Shown one piece after another: positions 51,941-63,925 of a DNA stretch of 64,000 nucleotides. The stretch spans positions 1,992,508-2,056,507 of the forward strand of contig JAJVDF010000016.1 in assembly GCA_022410635.1 (NCBI GenBank). Reading direction: 5' to 3'. Under the pieces are notes generated by a model. The model was given only the letters and a program-made list of their open reading frames with translations. It was not told the origin of the DNA and ran no database searches. Each line of letters begins with the position of its first letter. The stretch's first letter is position 1. A program made the position numbers and the translations under genes. Source of the DNA: Tretioscincus oriximinensis (lineage: Eukaryota; Chordata; Lepidosauria; Squamata; Gymnophthalmidae).

Positions 51941-53656
51941 TTAGTATTCACTGGCAGATTGGGAGGCAACTTGGCTTGCGCAGGGTGGCTCAGTTGCTAC
52001 ACATGCATGGATGGCTTGTTGAATGAGATATTTCCCTCCTGATAGGCTGCTGCCTTTGTGTTTCTGGGGCCATCTTGGGACTAACTCTAACCCCAACCCT
52101 ATGTAGTTTGCAACCAGCATCCAAGATGCACTCTGTATAGGCTCTGCAATTAAATTCTGGCAAAGAACTCCAAAATTGTTTCATCCTCTTGCAATGCCAG
52201 TATCATCAAAAGAACNAAGAAGTGGTTGGGAGAGATAAAACCTGGGTCAATTTCACCAATTGGAAATGTCCAGTTTCCAAAGCCATCCATGTCCAATTCT
52301 ATCCTGTGCCATGATTGAAATCATGACCAGGTTGAAGCTCTTTTGTGTTGCTCCAACGTATTAGTTGTGGAAAAGAAGCCATCTTAGGTTCTTGCTTTTT
52401 GTACTGCCGCCTTTCAAAAATTGTTTACTTATCCATCAAAAATACTGAGAGATATTTTTCAAACACTTTTTGAAAAATATAATTTTATAAGAGAAAGAGC
52501 ATTTATCTTCCATCTCCTCCTGTCAACTCATGACATACTTGTCAATCTATAAGAAGCACTGTTTCAAAAGAGATTTATATTTTAAATTATTATCATAGCA
52601 ATTTCCGAGGGATTTTTTTTTGTAGGAGTGTCAACAAATAACATATAAAATCCCAGCATGTGCATTTTATTTGCATGCTGTCAAAAATATACTATAATTG
52701 CATGTAGAAGAGCACTTAAGACAGAAGGGAAAGGATTGATGCTTTTGACATAATATGAATGTGTGGGGAGAAGTCTTTTGGGAGTGGGATCCGTTTTCTA
52801 TTCAGTGTGACAGAGAAGCTGGGCTTATTAGACTAATGCACTTTTGTATAATTTGGCCTAGACAATTGTGTTCACAAAGCAATACTAAGAATTCAAATCA
52901 TAACAATGGTAAGTATTTTTTTCTTGTAGCTCCTAATTCTGTACAGTTATTGTTGCTCTTATTCTTCTGGGAACAAAGAGTATTTGTTCACATATGGCAC
53001 AAAAGACTATAATTTGAAACCTCATTGCTTGATCTCGACTGTGCTTATTTGGAAGTAAGGCCCTTTGACTTCAGTGATATTCCCAAATTGCCATGCCAGT
53101 GACAGTTCCTCCAGCATATTTAACTTACTGATCCAGGCACGAATGGTTCAGGTCTCTGGAGCTGCTCTTCACAGTAATGTTTCAGTTACCAGATCAATCA
53201 CTCAGTAATCAACAGGTTTGTAAAGCATTCCTAATAGAAAAAGAAGGGGAAATCTTTCCTGTGTTCCATCACGCACTGGATAATTCACTTTTGTGTTTAT
53301 CAACCCTGTATCTGTATAATTAAAAGAACCCTAAGTTTTAAACAAAGCAAACAAAAATACAATGAAGCCTAGAGGCACACAGACATTACCCTCAAAATAA
53401 CCCTTTTCAGAAATTAGGTTAGAGAGCGACCAATAATTAGGCTCATCCCTTGCCTCTAGCTACAGATGTCTAATTAGGTGGCACACTTTTCAATGCAGTA
53501 AATGGTACTCTGGTCCCATCATCCTACAAAAAAATGGATCTAGATTTTTTTCCATCTTCTTGGCCAGTCATGATGAGATAGATGGAGCAGATCAAAGCAT
53601 TTAGAATTTTCAGAAAAAACTTACTTAGGAAATACTAGGCCTTTCTGCATTTGGCC
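51941..53656. other. no gene seen
   Basis: About 1.7 kb without recognised repeats or a convincing coding frame. The largest such gap in the window. Confidence 0.5.
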
Positions 53657-53664
53657 TTGATTCG

Positions 53665-53850
53665 TAGGCTGATCAGATGACACCTTTTTTTTTGGGGGGG
53701 AGGGGTTGTAAACCTNGTTTTGGGGTGCCTTCCAGTTTTTTCTGAGGAAATTCTTTTCAAAAAAAGCTTTTTTTTCCTCAGAAAAATACAGAAGGCATCC
53801 CAAAAACGGGTTTTCAACCACCACCCAAAAGGGGTCACCTGGTCAGCCTA
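53665..53850. mobile_element. foldback hAT-like MITE, family A, copy 3
   Basis: TAGGCTGATCAGATGACACC at the left and CACCTGGTCAGCCTA at the right; inner arms GGTGCCTTCCAGTTTTTTCT and GGCATCCCAAAAACGGG pair with intervening T- and A-rich runs. Flanks TTGATTCG and ATTCAGAT do not form a clean 8-bp duplication. Confidence 0.78.
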
Positions 53851-54369
53851 ATTCAGATTATATCCTCGATCTGGAATAGTGATCTGTCTTCTGAATGGCA
53901 GTGCAGATTTTTATAAGCATAGTCTGGGACTTGTCATTACCTTTACTAGCATGTGGAAGGCTTGTGTTGAAATAAAATCAGGAGAACCTCTAGTGCAAAA
54001 AGGACTTCTCTTTGACAGTTCTCTTTTCACAGCAAGACTTTTGTCACCTTTATTTTTAAATGTTCTTCATTTCAATTTCAGTCCTGAAGAATGGGCCTAA
54101 TCTGTTTTTTATCTTTTTCCTGGACTGAAAATGAACTGGAGAGATTGATTTAAAGCTCTTCTGCATTGTCCTTCAGTTCTTTCTTCTTTGTACAGAAAAA
54201 AATCAAGTACTNAGCAGATTCTCCCCCACCAAGCTGTGTTCTCTTGCTAGACATATTGCTTCTGGTCTTTATTTTTTCTCATGTTCAACAGCCCGTAGCA
54301 ATCAGCCCATTGTCTTCATCTGCACACTGTTAACGAAACAAGTAAAAGGAAGTAAGCTCATTACTTTAT
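53851..54369. other. no gene seen; diverged hairpin inside
   Basis: At about 54078-54170 TTCAGTCCTGAAGAATGGGC...TCCTGGACTGAAAATGAACT...GATTTAAAGC is a weak relative of the hairpins at 48049 and 48214. Nothing else recognised. Confidence 0.4.
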
Positions 54370-54525
54370 TATAAGAACATGAGAAGTGCCTCACTGGATC
54401 ACTGCTCTTATGGTCATCTATCAGCTGCACAGGGAAGTCTATCAGCAGGATGAGACCACAACTTATTCTGCTTGCAATCTTCAAGTCGTTGTCCTTCAGA
54501 GGCAAATCACCTCCTACTGCCACAA
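54370..54525 (-). mobile_element. possible CR1-like 3' end
   Basis: ATAAGAACATGAGAAGTGCC and TCACTGGATCACTGCTCTTA resemble the reversed start of CR1 3' ends; the rest (GAGGCAAATCACCTCCTACT) is compatible with a CR1 3' UTR but diverged. Confidence 0.4.
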
Positions 54526-54769
54526 TAGGAATAACAATAACTCTAACAATTGGAATTGTTAGAGGTTTTTTTTAACATTCTCAGTTGGTAGTGAATTCTA
54601 CCATGATGTNTCTTGTTATTATGTTTGATATTTGAAAGATAATTTGGTAACAAAGGTGATCTGTAAGGATAAGCCTTATTATTAAAGAGAGTAGAGTATG
54701 ATTAGCTCATTCACACTAACAAAATGACACATTATATATACGAACACACATACATATACAATACATATA

Positions 54770-57700
54770 CAATACATCTACATGCCTTAAAGTCAGGCAA
54801 AGTACCAGTAGATTGGAGGNTAGCTAACATAACACCAATCTTCANAAANAGATCCTGGGGTGATCCCGGAAATTATAGACCCGTCAGCTTAACATCAGTT
54901 CCAGGTAAAGTGTTGGACACCATGATTAAGGACAAAATTACTAACCATATGGAGAAGCACACATTGCTGAATGAAACTCAGTATGGCTTCTGCAAAGATA
55001 AATCATTACTAACTTGCTAGAATTCTTTGAGAGTGTTAACAAACATGTNGATAAAGGGGATCCAGTTGATATTGTCTATCTAGATTTTCAGAAGGCCCTC
55101 ATCAAAGGCTCCTAAAAAAGCTCCACACTTTGTCCTGGATTGAAAACTGGCTAAAAGATAGAAAACAGAGGGTAGTAATAAATTTATTTATTTATTTTAT
55201 TTATTTATACTTATACCCCGCCCTATACCCGAAGGTCTCAGGGCAACCAAAACAGTAAAACATCACTCTAAAATTAAAATAGTATAAAACAATATTTAAA
55301 AGTAGGGACAGGGATGACATTTCTTCAGCCAAAGGCCAAGTAAAAGAGTTGAGTCTTCAAGGACCTTCTAAAAAAAATACAACAATGATGACAGACACAC
55401 CTCGAGGGGAAGAATATTCCAAATATGAGGGGCAACCACCGAGAAGGCCCTATCCCAGGTTCCCACTCCACTGACTGTTGAAAGGGGTGGTACAACCAGG
55501 AGGACCTTCCTTGCAGATCTTAAGGCATGGGCAGGTTGGTATGGGAGAAGGCGTTCCTTTAGATATTAGGGAGCCAAGTTATTTAGGGACTTGTAAGTTA
55601 AAGTCAANACCTTGAATTGGACATGGTAGCGGATGGGCAGCAAGTGCAGCTCTTTCAAGACCAGTGTGATGTGTGTCCGGCCAGCTGTCCCGATCAGCAG
55701 TCTAGTTGCTGCATTCTGCATCAACTGCAGCTTCAGAACCATTTTCAAGGGCAGCCCCATATAGANCGCATTACAATAGTCCAATCTGGAAGTTGCCAGA
55801 GCATGGATTACTGTGGCTAGATCATCCCTTTCAGAAGTGGCCATAACTGGCGAACCATATGTAACTGGAAGTAGGCACTCCTGGCCACTGCCTCCACCTG
55901 ATTTTCAAGTGTCAGTACAGAGTCCAGAAGCACCTCAAGATTTTGAACCCGTCCCCTATAGGGCAATTCTGCCCCACCAAGGACAGGGTGCCTCCCCACT
56001 TCACGAACCCGGGATACTCCAACACACAGCACCTCTATCTTGTCTGGATTCTGCTTCAATTTATTACCTCCATCCAGCCTATCACTGCCTCCAGTTAAGC
56101 CTGAAGTTAAGCACTTCAACTGCCTCTCCTTATTCAGATGGAACAGAGAGATAGAGTTGAGTGTCATCTGCATATTGACGACACTTTACTCCAAATCTCC
56201 TAATGACCTCTCCCAGCGGCTTCATATAGATGTTGAACAGCANGGGAGAGGATCGCCCCTGAGGAACCCCACAAGTGAGCTCCCAGGGTGTCGAGCAGGA
56301 CTCCCCCACCATCACTCTCTGGAAGCAACCTTGGAGAAAGGAGTGGAACCACTCCCCCACCAACACTTTCTCAAAATGGCCTTGGTCACACCCTGCTGAC
56401 TGACTTTTATCAATCAGAAGAGGCAAGGATCCAGAGAGCATGACGTTGGCCAAACCCCAACAAACAGCTTGTCCACATCATCAGGCTGCAATAATTGAAA
56501 CTGATCCAAGATAACTGGACCAGACAGTTCTCTGGACACCTCCTCTGGGCTATTCACAGGTGTGGCGTGTTCTCAAAATGCCTTGCAAATTTGTCACAGC
56601 AGCTATTGTATGGCTTTTGCCCTTGCTGTCCTGGGCTAGATTCTATCAGGCCGTTCACCACCCAAAAGAGCTCTACTGGACGACTACTTGAACACGCAAC
56701 AGAGAAATAATTCCTTTTCGTTGCCACCACNGCTGCCTGGTAGGCACGATAATGAGCTCTAACCTGTGTTTGGTCAGACTCTTCTTGGGATCTGCATAGC
56801 CATCGGCCATTCTATTTCATCACCCTTAACTCCCCAGAATACCAGGGTGCTGTATGGACTCCACAGATATGCTGAGGGCACTTGGGAGCAATCATGTCAA
56901 TAGCCTAGGTCATCTCCTGATTCCAGAGAGAGACCAGAGCCTCGACAGGAGCGCCATCCATGCCAACCGGGAAATCCCCTAGAGCATTCAGGAATCGCCC
57001 AGATTCCATAAGTCTCCGAGAGCGGACCATCTGAATGGGGCTCTCATCCTTGCAGGGGGAAGCAGTCACTGTAAGTCCAAATCTCACCAGGGAATGATCT
57101 GTCCATGACAACGGGCTTACCTCATATCAACAGATCATCACCAGTTCACTCTGTGGAAAAAACCAGATCAAGAATATGTCCTTTTCTGTGAGTTGAGCCA
57201 GTAACATATTGGGATAGCCCCATGGTTGTCATGGAGGCCATGAAGGACTGAACAAGANGAGTGAGTATAGCCTCCGCATGGATGTTGAAGTCCCCCAGCA
57301 CCACAGTGCAAAATGGACAGTTCTCTGTGTGAAAAGAGGTAAGAAGGAGGGTACCCCAGAGGTCTGTATTAGGACCTTTGCTTTTCAATATATTCATAAA
57401 CGATCTGGTAATAGTGTAGTAGCCAAGTTCCCTGACGACACTAAACTGTTCAGGGTAGTGAAAATGATTGTAAGGCACTCCAGAGTGATCTATTGAAATT
57501 GGGTGAGTGGGCATCAAAGTGGCAAATACACTTCAATTTAGAGCAAAGAACCCCAACTACTCCTACCACCTGATGGGAACCAAGCTTTCTGTGACTGAGC
57601 AAGAAAAGGATCTTGGGGTGTTGGTGGACAATTCAATGAAGATGTCAACCCAGTATGCAGCAGCAGCAAAAATGGCAAATTCCATGTTGGGGATAATTAG

Positions 57701-58104
57701 GAAAGGAATCAAAAACAAGTCAGCAACAAGAATGATCAATGGTCTGGAGCACCTCCCTCATGAAGTCAGGCTGCAATGTCTGGGCCTCTTCAGCCTCGAA
57801 AGGCAACATTTGTGAGGTGATCTGATTGAAGTATACAAAATCATGCATGGGATGGATAGAGTGAATAGAGAAAAATGTTTTCTCTATCACAAAACATTAG
57901 AAACAGAGGGCAGGTTCATGGACACCAAGGGTATAAATGGGTACTAGGATGGATGTCTGGATGTTCCCTCTGGGATGGAGCATCAGGTAGAGCTCCTGAA
58001 ATACCATTTGCAGGGAGTCATGAACAGGTGCATATTTTGCTTTCCTCTGTTCAGTCTGCCCAGGTGGGCCTCTGTGTGACCCAGAATGCTGGACTAGATG
58101 AGCT
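54770..58104 (+). mobile_element. CR1 LINE, interrupted by an L2 insertion
   Basis: Left piece (54770-55182): GKVPVDWR, GNYRPVSLTSVPGKVLD, then in other frames DIVYLDFQKA and IENWLKDRKQRVVIN. Right piece (57310-58104): KWTVLC, EGTPEVCIRTFAFQYIHK-type remains of the GVPQGSVLGPLLF motif, AKFPDDTKLF (the catalytic FADD now FPDD, near 57420), LSVTEQEKDLGVLVDNSMKM and the C-terminus. The CR1 3' UTR follows from about 57905 with GGATGGATGTCTGGATG and ends near 58104. Joining the pieces restores the normal CR1 order across the RT domain. Stops, frameshifts and the changed catalytic residue show an old dead copy. Confidence 0.88.
55183..57309 (-). mobile_element. L2 LINE nested inside a CR1
   Basis: On the minus strand it begins within the apurinic-type endonuclease (LGDFNIHAEA, YVTGSTHRKGHILDLVF near 57150-57300), passes through the pre-RT region, degraded RT (FNIYMKPLGEVIRRFG, CRQYADDTQLYLSVPSE near 56170) and the C-terminus (LKELHLLPIRYHVQFK near 55640), and ends with the L2 3' block and a TTTATTTATTTA tail at 55183-55215. 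It is the most 5'-complete L2 here. Frameshifts and an internal deletion around the first half of RT show decay. AAAT is shared by both junctions. Confidence 0.9.
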
Positions 58105-58254
58105 CCAAATGGAAATACAGTAGGAGTGGATCCCTATAATTCTGCTCAAAATCGTCCAGACTTTGAGTTTCTGACTTCCATTTCTAATCAAAATTGTCTA
58201 TTGCTATAAGTGATAAAATATACTGAGTTATCAACATTAAAATTCTCTTCTTCT
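58105..58254. other. no gene seen
   Basis: Short spacer between the CR1 and an old L2 fragment. Confidence 0.4.
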
Positions 58255-58795
58255 CAGGAAATCCTCCTTAATCCAGAAGAGCTGCAAATCTACTATCTGG
58301 TAGCTAATATATATTTTAGGAAAGTATTGGACAAGGTCATGGTCATTCACCTAAAGACATGCTTAAAGAAACTATCTAGTTCCCATTTTAATATGGCACT
58401 AAAACCTGTTATGACATTGAGACCACCTTGATTTCTCTGGCTGATGAACTTCCATGGGAGACAGACAGGGCATTTTTCTTGTTTGGTTTTTCCTGGAAAA
58501 TCAGCAATATTATCCTTCCAAAAAGCTACAGAGTATAGGAAGCATGTACATAATTGGAAGCATTACATTACAATGGAAAATTTCAGTTTAATAACATGCT
58601 AGTTGCCTGTGGGGTCATTCAGGGGCAAGTTTTACCCCCCATACTTTTTAACACCAATATGAAGATAGTGGGAAAGATCATGAGGAGGTCTGGAGTAAAT
58701 TACCATGCAGACAACATTAATCTCTACTTCTGTATCCCACTGAATAATGAGAGGTGCATAAAGTGCTTGAATAGATGCTTGGAGGCAATAATGGG
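58255..58795 (+). mobile_element. ancient L2 LINE RT fragment
   Basis: Plus-strand frames retain LLNPEELQIYYLVANIYF (compare [17 protein letters not shown]), then VACGVIQGQVLPPILFNTNM and GKIMRRSGVNYHADNINLYF, where YADD has become HADN, then LNRCLEAIMG. The order and spacing fit L2 ORF2, with internal loss. It is much more diverged than the other L2 copies and is truncated at about 58795, where a TIR element begins. Confidence 0.78.
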
Positions 58796-59247
58796 ACATT
58801 TTGGGACATTTTGGCATGTGGGTGGCCAAGCTCTGTCCCAAAACGTTACCCAGACTGAGGCTCCATGTGGATGGGGCCAGCAGAACGCAGCCGTCTCCCC
58901 TCCTTCAGCTGAATTCCCTGCAGATCGGCTCTGCCTGCTGTCAAATAGATCGGCTGAGGGGAGGAGGAGGTTTTGTTCCTCTTCGTTTTGCAGAGCCGAT
59001 CTCCAGGCAGCAGCCCCCAAAAGGAGGCAGAGGGCAGCCTAGGCTTAAAAAGCTTCTTATGACCTGCAGCCGGCTGATTGGCTCTGTTGGGCTGGCTGGC
59101 TGCTATCACAAAAATTCATGTATACGTGTGAACAGACACGCCATTGTATATTCCGGGATATAGCTTTGTGGTGTGAAGGGATAGGCATTTGCTATATTCC
59201 GGAATATAAATTTATAGCGCTTTTTCCGTCGTCGTGTGAACAAGCCC
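58796..59247 (-). mobile_element. TIR element of the TTCACACGACG family, copy 3 (truncated)
   Basis: On the minus strand it starts GGGCTTGTTCACACGACGAC with AAAAAGCGC following, then ATTCCGGAATATAGCAAATG, CTATATCCCGGAATATACAA and TGGCGTGTCTGTTCACACGT, matching copy 2 in order. The other terminus is missing; the sequence ends in CCATGTGGATGGGG / GGCCAAGCTCTGTCCC, also found at 36641-36698. Flanking TCA at 59248-59250. Confidence 0.7.
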
Positions 59248-60369
59248 TCAGTGTCTCTGCTGAAATATCAGGACTATTAGTCACTGTACCACTGTGCCTC
59301 TAGTAGGATCCATTTAGATTAGATTATCTGTTGAAGGCAAATGTCAGAAGGCTCATCGTTTTTGCCATCATGACCTTTCTGAGAGGATTAATAACTTATA
59401 AATATTATTATGAGTAGGTTTAAATACATTTTTCTGCATCTAGTTCCGTGCCAAGGCTCTCATAAACTAGGTATTTCTGACTTGTCACACGCTAGATAAT
59501 TTCCATCAGGACCCCAACTCTTCGGTCAGCAAAGATATGCAGAGGAGAGAAATATTATGCAATGTGAGTTTTTTGCATACAAGGGAAGGCTGTATACAAT
59601 TGGAAGTGTAAGCTAATAGCTAGAAGGAAAAAAAATGCATTTCCATAAGAAAATCAATCTACATTAAAGTGTTATAATCTGCAGGAGACTTTGATTTTTC
59701 TTTGTGTGGCTTTGGTGATAAAATATCTGTTTATTTGAATGGATGTTTTAAGCCTGATTTAGAAAATAAATCATTAACTGTGCCAAAGCCCATTTAGAGG
59801 TTTTCCATGCTTAAATGTTTCAATATTCCCAAGGAAAAAAATATTTTTGAGGGGGGCAGGAAGCAAGATATCTTGTTTCTCTATCCTGCTTTTACAATTG
59901 CCTGTGGTTCTATTTATTTTATTTAAAAAGAACTCTTCTTTTAAAAACCAATGCTTTCAGTGCAATTTATGATGAAAAGATTAACTATATTCCGTATTTC
60001 TGTAGTACTGAAAAGCGAAAAAAAATAAATTAAAGAAAATACTTCTTGGTTCACTCATAATTTTCCCTGCTGTTCAATTTGGACTTTAAAGTCATTATGA
60101 AAGCAGGTGAGAAGGTGAAAAAAACTAACAGGGGTGTTCCTTTATAATGAAAGATCACTTAGGAACTGTATGAACTTTTTTCNTATTGCAAAAAAAGAAG
60201 CAGCACAAATTAGATGTGAAACTAAGGTCAAAAAGGTAATAACACTTTTTCAGAGCTGCTTTTGCATATTGTATGATTTAATGCACAAAGTTTGGTTTTA
60301 AAGCGCCACAAATAAGAGGGGAATTCTTTTGTTTTGTGAAAGGTTTTAAGCACAAAATGGCACACACTA
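59248..60369. other. no gene seen
   Basis: AT-rich sequence without recognised gene or repeat. Confidence 0.45.
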
Positions 60370-60377
60370 TTCACTCC

Positions 60378-60936
60378 TAGATTGACCAGATTTTCTGAGA
60401 CCCAAACCGGGGTAATTAATATTAATACTAATTTGCATATTCATAAATATGCAAATTACCCACCAACATGCATTCCCTTCCAAAAATCCCGCCCGAGAAA
60501 TCGGTGAAGCATGTGAGAATTTTTTTAACTGTGCGAGAATTTTTAAACTGAGAATTTTTGGAGTACATCAGAATTTTTTAATTTTTTTTTACAGAGAGGA
60601 AGGTGCCNTCAGAAGCTGGCCCCAGTTGCCAGAACCCCCTAATGGTGGTGCAGCAATTAAAAAAAATTAAAAAAATTTTTTGAAGGCTGCGAGAAAGTTT
60701 TGAAGTGTGTGAGAAATTTTTTTTTACTGAGGGGAGGGTGCCTTCAGGAGCTGGTCTCAGATACCAGAGCCCCCAGTGGTGCTGCAGTGAATTTGTTTTT
60801 AAAAAAATTAAAATTTTTTTAAAAAAATTTTCTCAGCAAAAAACGGGGAAATGGTGCCCTCCCCTGGGAGGGTGGGGTAAACACCCCAAAGCCGGGTTTC
60901 CCCCCCCCCAAAAAAAGGGGACATCTGGTCAGCCTA
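60378..60936. mobile_element. foldback hAT-like element, family A, copy 4 (559 bp)
   Basis: Ends TAGATTGACCAGATTTTCTG and ACATCTGGTCAGCCTA, with TTCACTCC (60370-60377) and TTCACTCG (60937-60944), a 7-of-8 duplication. It is two to three times longer than the other family A copies. The extra length holds an internal duplication (GGTGCC-TCAGAAGCTGG near 60603 and GGTGCCTTCAGGAGCTGG near 60738) and a pair of inverted octamer-like sites (ATTTGCAT near 60431 and ATGCAAAT near 60449). It could be nearer the ancestral form. Confidence 0.8.
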
Positions 60937-61769
60937 TTCACTCGTCTTCAATTTTATCATCGCAACACTCCTGTAAGGTACTGTCCTGAGAAACACAGAA
61001 AATCTCCCAATGTTTGAACTTTCTACACAGAATATGCTCAGGTACAACAGCATAGAAGAGACCAGAAGGAGAGAGAAAAGAGTGGAGAGAGGAGATAGCA
61101 ACAGCTCTCAGTTACTTACCTTGTCTGCTGTTATGTATGGGGGGCAGCAAATGGTAAGCAACGATAGTGGTCTGGAAATGGCAGAGCTGCCCTTCCTTGC
61201 CTTGGACATTGGCAAACCATTTCAGTGCTGCTATACCAAGCAGACCATTGTGAAAATCGGCAGGCAATATCCGTTCAAATCATAGCCAGTCACTTGGAAC
61301 TGCCTTGCTTAAAAGAAACATTCAGGAAAACTGGGCCACAATTTTATTGAAAAATTAGTAAAGAATAAACATGCAAAGGAAAAGTATGCAGTAGCCCTGC
61401 CTAATCATGGATGGTATTTACCATCAAAGGAATTGAAGAAGAAGGTAGGAACTTGGACGACTTTAAATTCTCATCCATGAAAAGGAGAGAAAGTTTGCAT
61501 CCCACTAAGGCAGTGATCGTATAACAAAAACAAACACTCGTTTATGAGACAGGTCAGAAATGGCTTGGAGGTGGTGATCTGAGATGAGATCGTTTATATG
61601 CCAGTCTACTGTTTCCCTCTCTTGCGTACATTCTAAGCTAGAAAAAAAGATGGGAGATGGGGTGAGAACACAAGAGCCACACACTACTCTTTCTGAAGCA
61701 TTTCTGAGTGGTCTTTTTTCTGTTCAAACAGTTTAGTAATTATTTTATTAACTACTATGGAGACAGAGA
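60937..61769. other. no gene seen
   Basis: No recognised gene or repeat. Confidence 0.45.
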
Positions 61770-61808
61770 GACCTTCAGGTATAGGGCAGTATAAAAATGT
61801 AAATAAAT
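61770..61808 (+). mobile_element. L2/SINE 3' tail
   Basis: GAGACCTTCAGGTATAGGGC then AGTATAAAAATGTAAATAAA is the L2-type tail block; it directly precedes an L1 fragment. Confidence 0.6.
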
Positions 61809-62493
61809 TGGAAAAAATGAACAATTTAAAAGACGTTAAAAGGAAAATTATTCATAAATGGCACAGAATTCCAGCCCAACTGTCACATTTCACACCAAAT
61901 ACAACAAATTTTTGCTGGCACGGATGCCTGATAAAAGCAGACTGATAAAAGCAATATATATATATTGGAGATGTACAGAGGCACAAATATTTTGGCAAAA
62001 AATACAAAAATAAATTAATAAAATATATAATTGTAACCTAATAATAACAGATGGAATGGTAATATTTCTATGCGATTTAGATCATATAACAGACAGCCAA
62101 AAGCGAAATATGATTCAAAGTTTACTATCATATGTGCAGATTACCCTACTAAAAGGCTGGAAAGACCTCTCTAAGTGCACAATAGAAATTTGGCATGACT
62201 GTATTATTGAAAAGATGGGAGTTGAATTCAATGTGTTAGAATCAACAGCAATGGCAATGAAATAAAATAACTCAAATGAAGTCAAAGTGGGAACCGGTTA
62301 AAAACTACCTATTGATGTATGGAATCGATCAAGCGAAAAGGTATAAAATAAGTATTATTTATAATATGTAATAATATTAATGTTCTGTGTTTGCTTCTAT
62401 TTAAGTTGATTTAGAAATACCCAAGAGGGGGGNATGGGAAGGGGAAAATATGTATATGAAAATGAATAAAATATATATAAATAAATAAAAAAT
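61809..62493 (+). mobile_element. L1 LINE 3' fragment
   Basis: Contains the L1 ORF2 C-terminus: RKIIHKWHRIPAQLSHF and NFCWHGCLIKAD, the same Cys-rich motif as in the copy at 42313 (TSRWYRTP...LCWHGC). After a stop and frame change comes LLSYVQITLLKGWKDLSKC, comparable to MAAQAVLTLGCKDMSKL in that copy. A 3' UTR with GGGAAGGGGAAAATATG and an A-rich ATAAATAAATAAAAAATA tail follows. Several stops; inactive. Confidence 0.82.
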
Positions 62494-63576
62494 ATGAATT
62501 TTTTGCATGTGACATATGACTGTGTACAATTCCAGGACACTTCTAGGGAGAAATCCCTGCAGTAATCAAATCAATACCATGAAGAGATTAAAAACAAATA
62601 GACTACTAAACAAGTGCGCCTTCCACAAAATTCATACATTTTCCACATTAACCAGTACTACACCTATAACAGTGCTATGTGTTCTGGATACGGAAGTGAT
62701 GCATTCACACATAGGTTAGAGCTAAGTGAATACACTCATGGCTGCAAGAGACATGCACTGAATTTTCATTATAGCACATTCTCTCAGTTCCAGCATCACC
62801 TACCTTGCTTAATGCAGATACGCACTGCTACAACTAACCTGGACCAAGCAAATGCAAGTTTACTTATACAGAATTAGCATGGGAAATTTATAAAGGACCC
62901 TTATCACAGTCCCTGTTTAGTACAAAGTCTCCAGCTCCTGATNTGCAATCTCCATATGCTCTCGACAGACTACTCATAGTGTTTAGTCACGTATAACTGA
63001 GCTTCACAGCTGATCTCTCCTGTAAGGAGATTCCTCAATAACTTGCCTTCGTTAGCTTCAATAACTGAGCCGCCTATTGCAACTGTCATGGCAACAAACA
63101 AAAAGGGATCATATTTGTTCTGTGTTGTGTGTTTTTCAAAAGTCATTTTTCTATAATGTCTCCCTCACTGCCATTATCCTCATATGTGAATTAAGGCAAA
63201 AATGCCTTTTACTTAGGCTCAGCCTATTCTTTTTATGAACTTTCCTCTCATGCAAGAGAAAATTTGTTAGGTAACAGATGGATGGTTCTGTGAAACTTAC
63301 ATAAGCAATAAAATAACAGTAAATTTTAATGATCAAACAATATTTGCATACTAAAGGGATCTGATATTTAGGAGCCTCAAGCCATTTGCTATAACATGCA
63401 TTTCTAAATATGCACATTTAGAACTACATACTGTATTCATAGGATTGGAAGTAAACTGGAAGCAATCTCCCCTTTTTAAACTCCCAAACTTTGGCTGTTT
63501 AAATCTTTCTCCTGCTTCTTATATGCTCTAATTCTAAATGATACCTAGGGAAAGGGNGTAAGTAAAAATAAGAAAT
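62494..63576. other. no gene seen
   Basis: No recognised gene or repeat. Confidence 0.45.
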
Positions 63577-63584
63577 AACTAAAA

Positions 63585-63790
63585 CAGGCTGACCAGATGA
63601 CCCCTTTTTTGGGAGGGGGGTAGAAGCCCAGTTTTGGAGTGCCTCACAGTTTTTGCTGAAGAAATATTTTTTCAAAAAAAGACTTTTTTTAGAAAAAAGT
63701 TTTTTAATTTTTTTCCCNGCAGGAAAAATCAGGAGGCACCACAAAACCGGGTTTTCACCCTCCCCCAAAAGGGATCATCTGGTCAGCCTA
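63585..63790. mobile_element. foldback hAT-like MITE, family A, copy 5
   Basis: Ends CAGGCTGACCAGATGACCCC and GGATCATCTGGTCAGCCTA. AACTAAAA at 63577-63584 and 63791-63798 is a perfect 8-bp duplication, which fixes the family A boundaries and supports a hAT mechanism. Inner arms and A/T tracts as in the other copies. Confidence 0.88.
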
Positions 63791-63925
63791 AACTAAAACA
63801 ACCCACTCCAAAAATGGATCAGCTCAAATGATGTAACATTTTTTTGTTAGAAACACACTTGCAGGCACTAAAATGGCTCAGCCACCCAGGATCAGACTAG
63901 ATGAATTAATTTAATTGTGTAGGGT

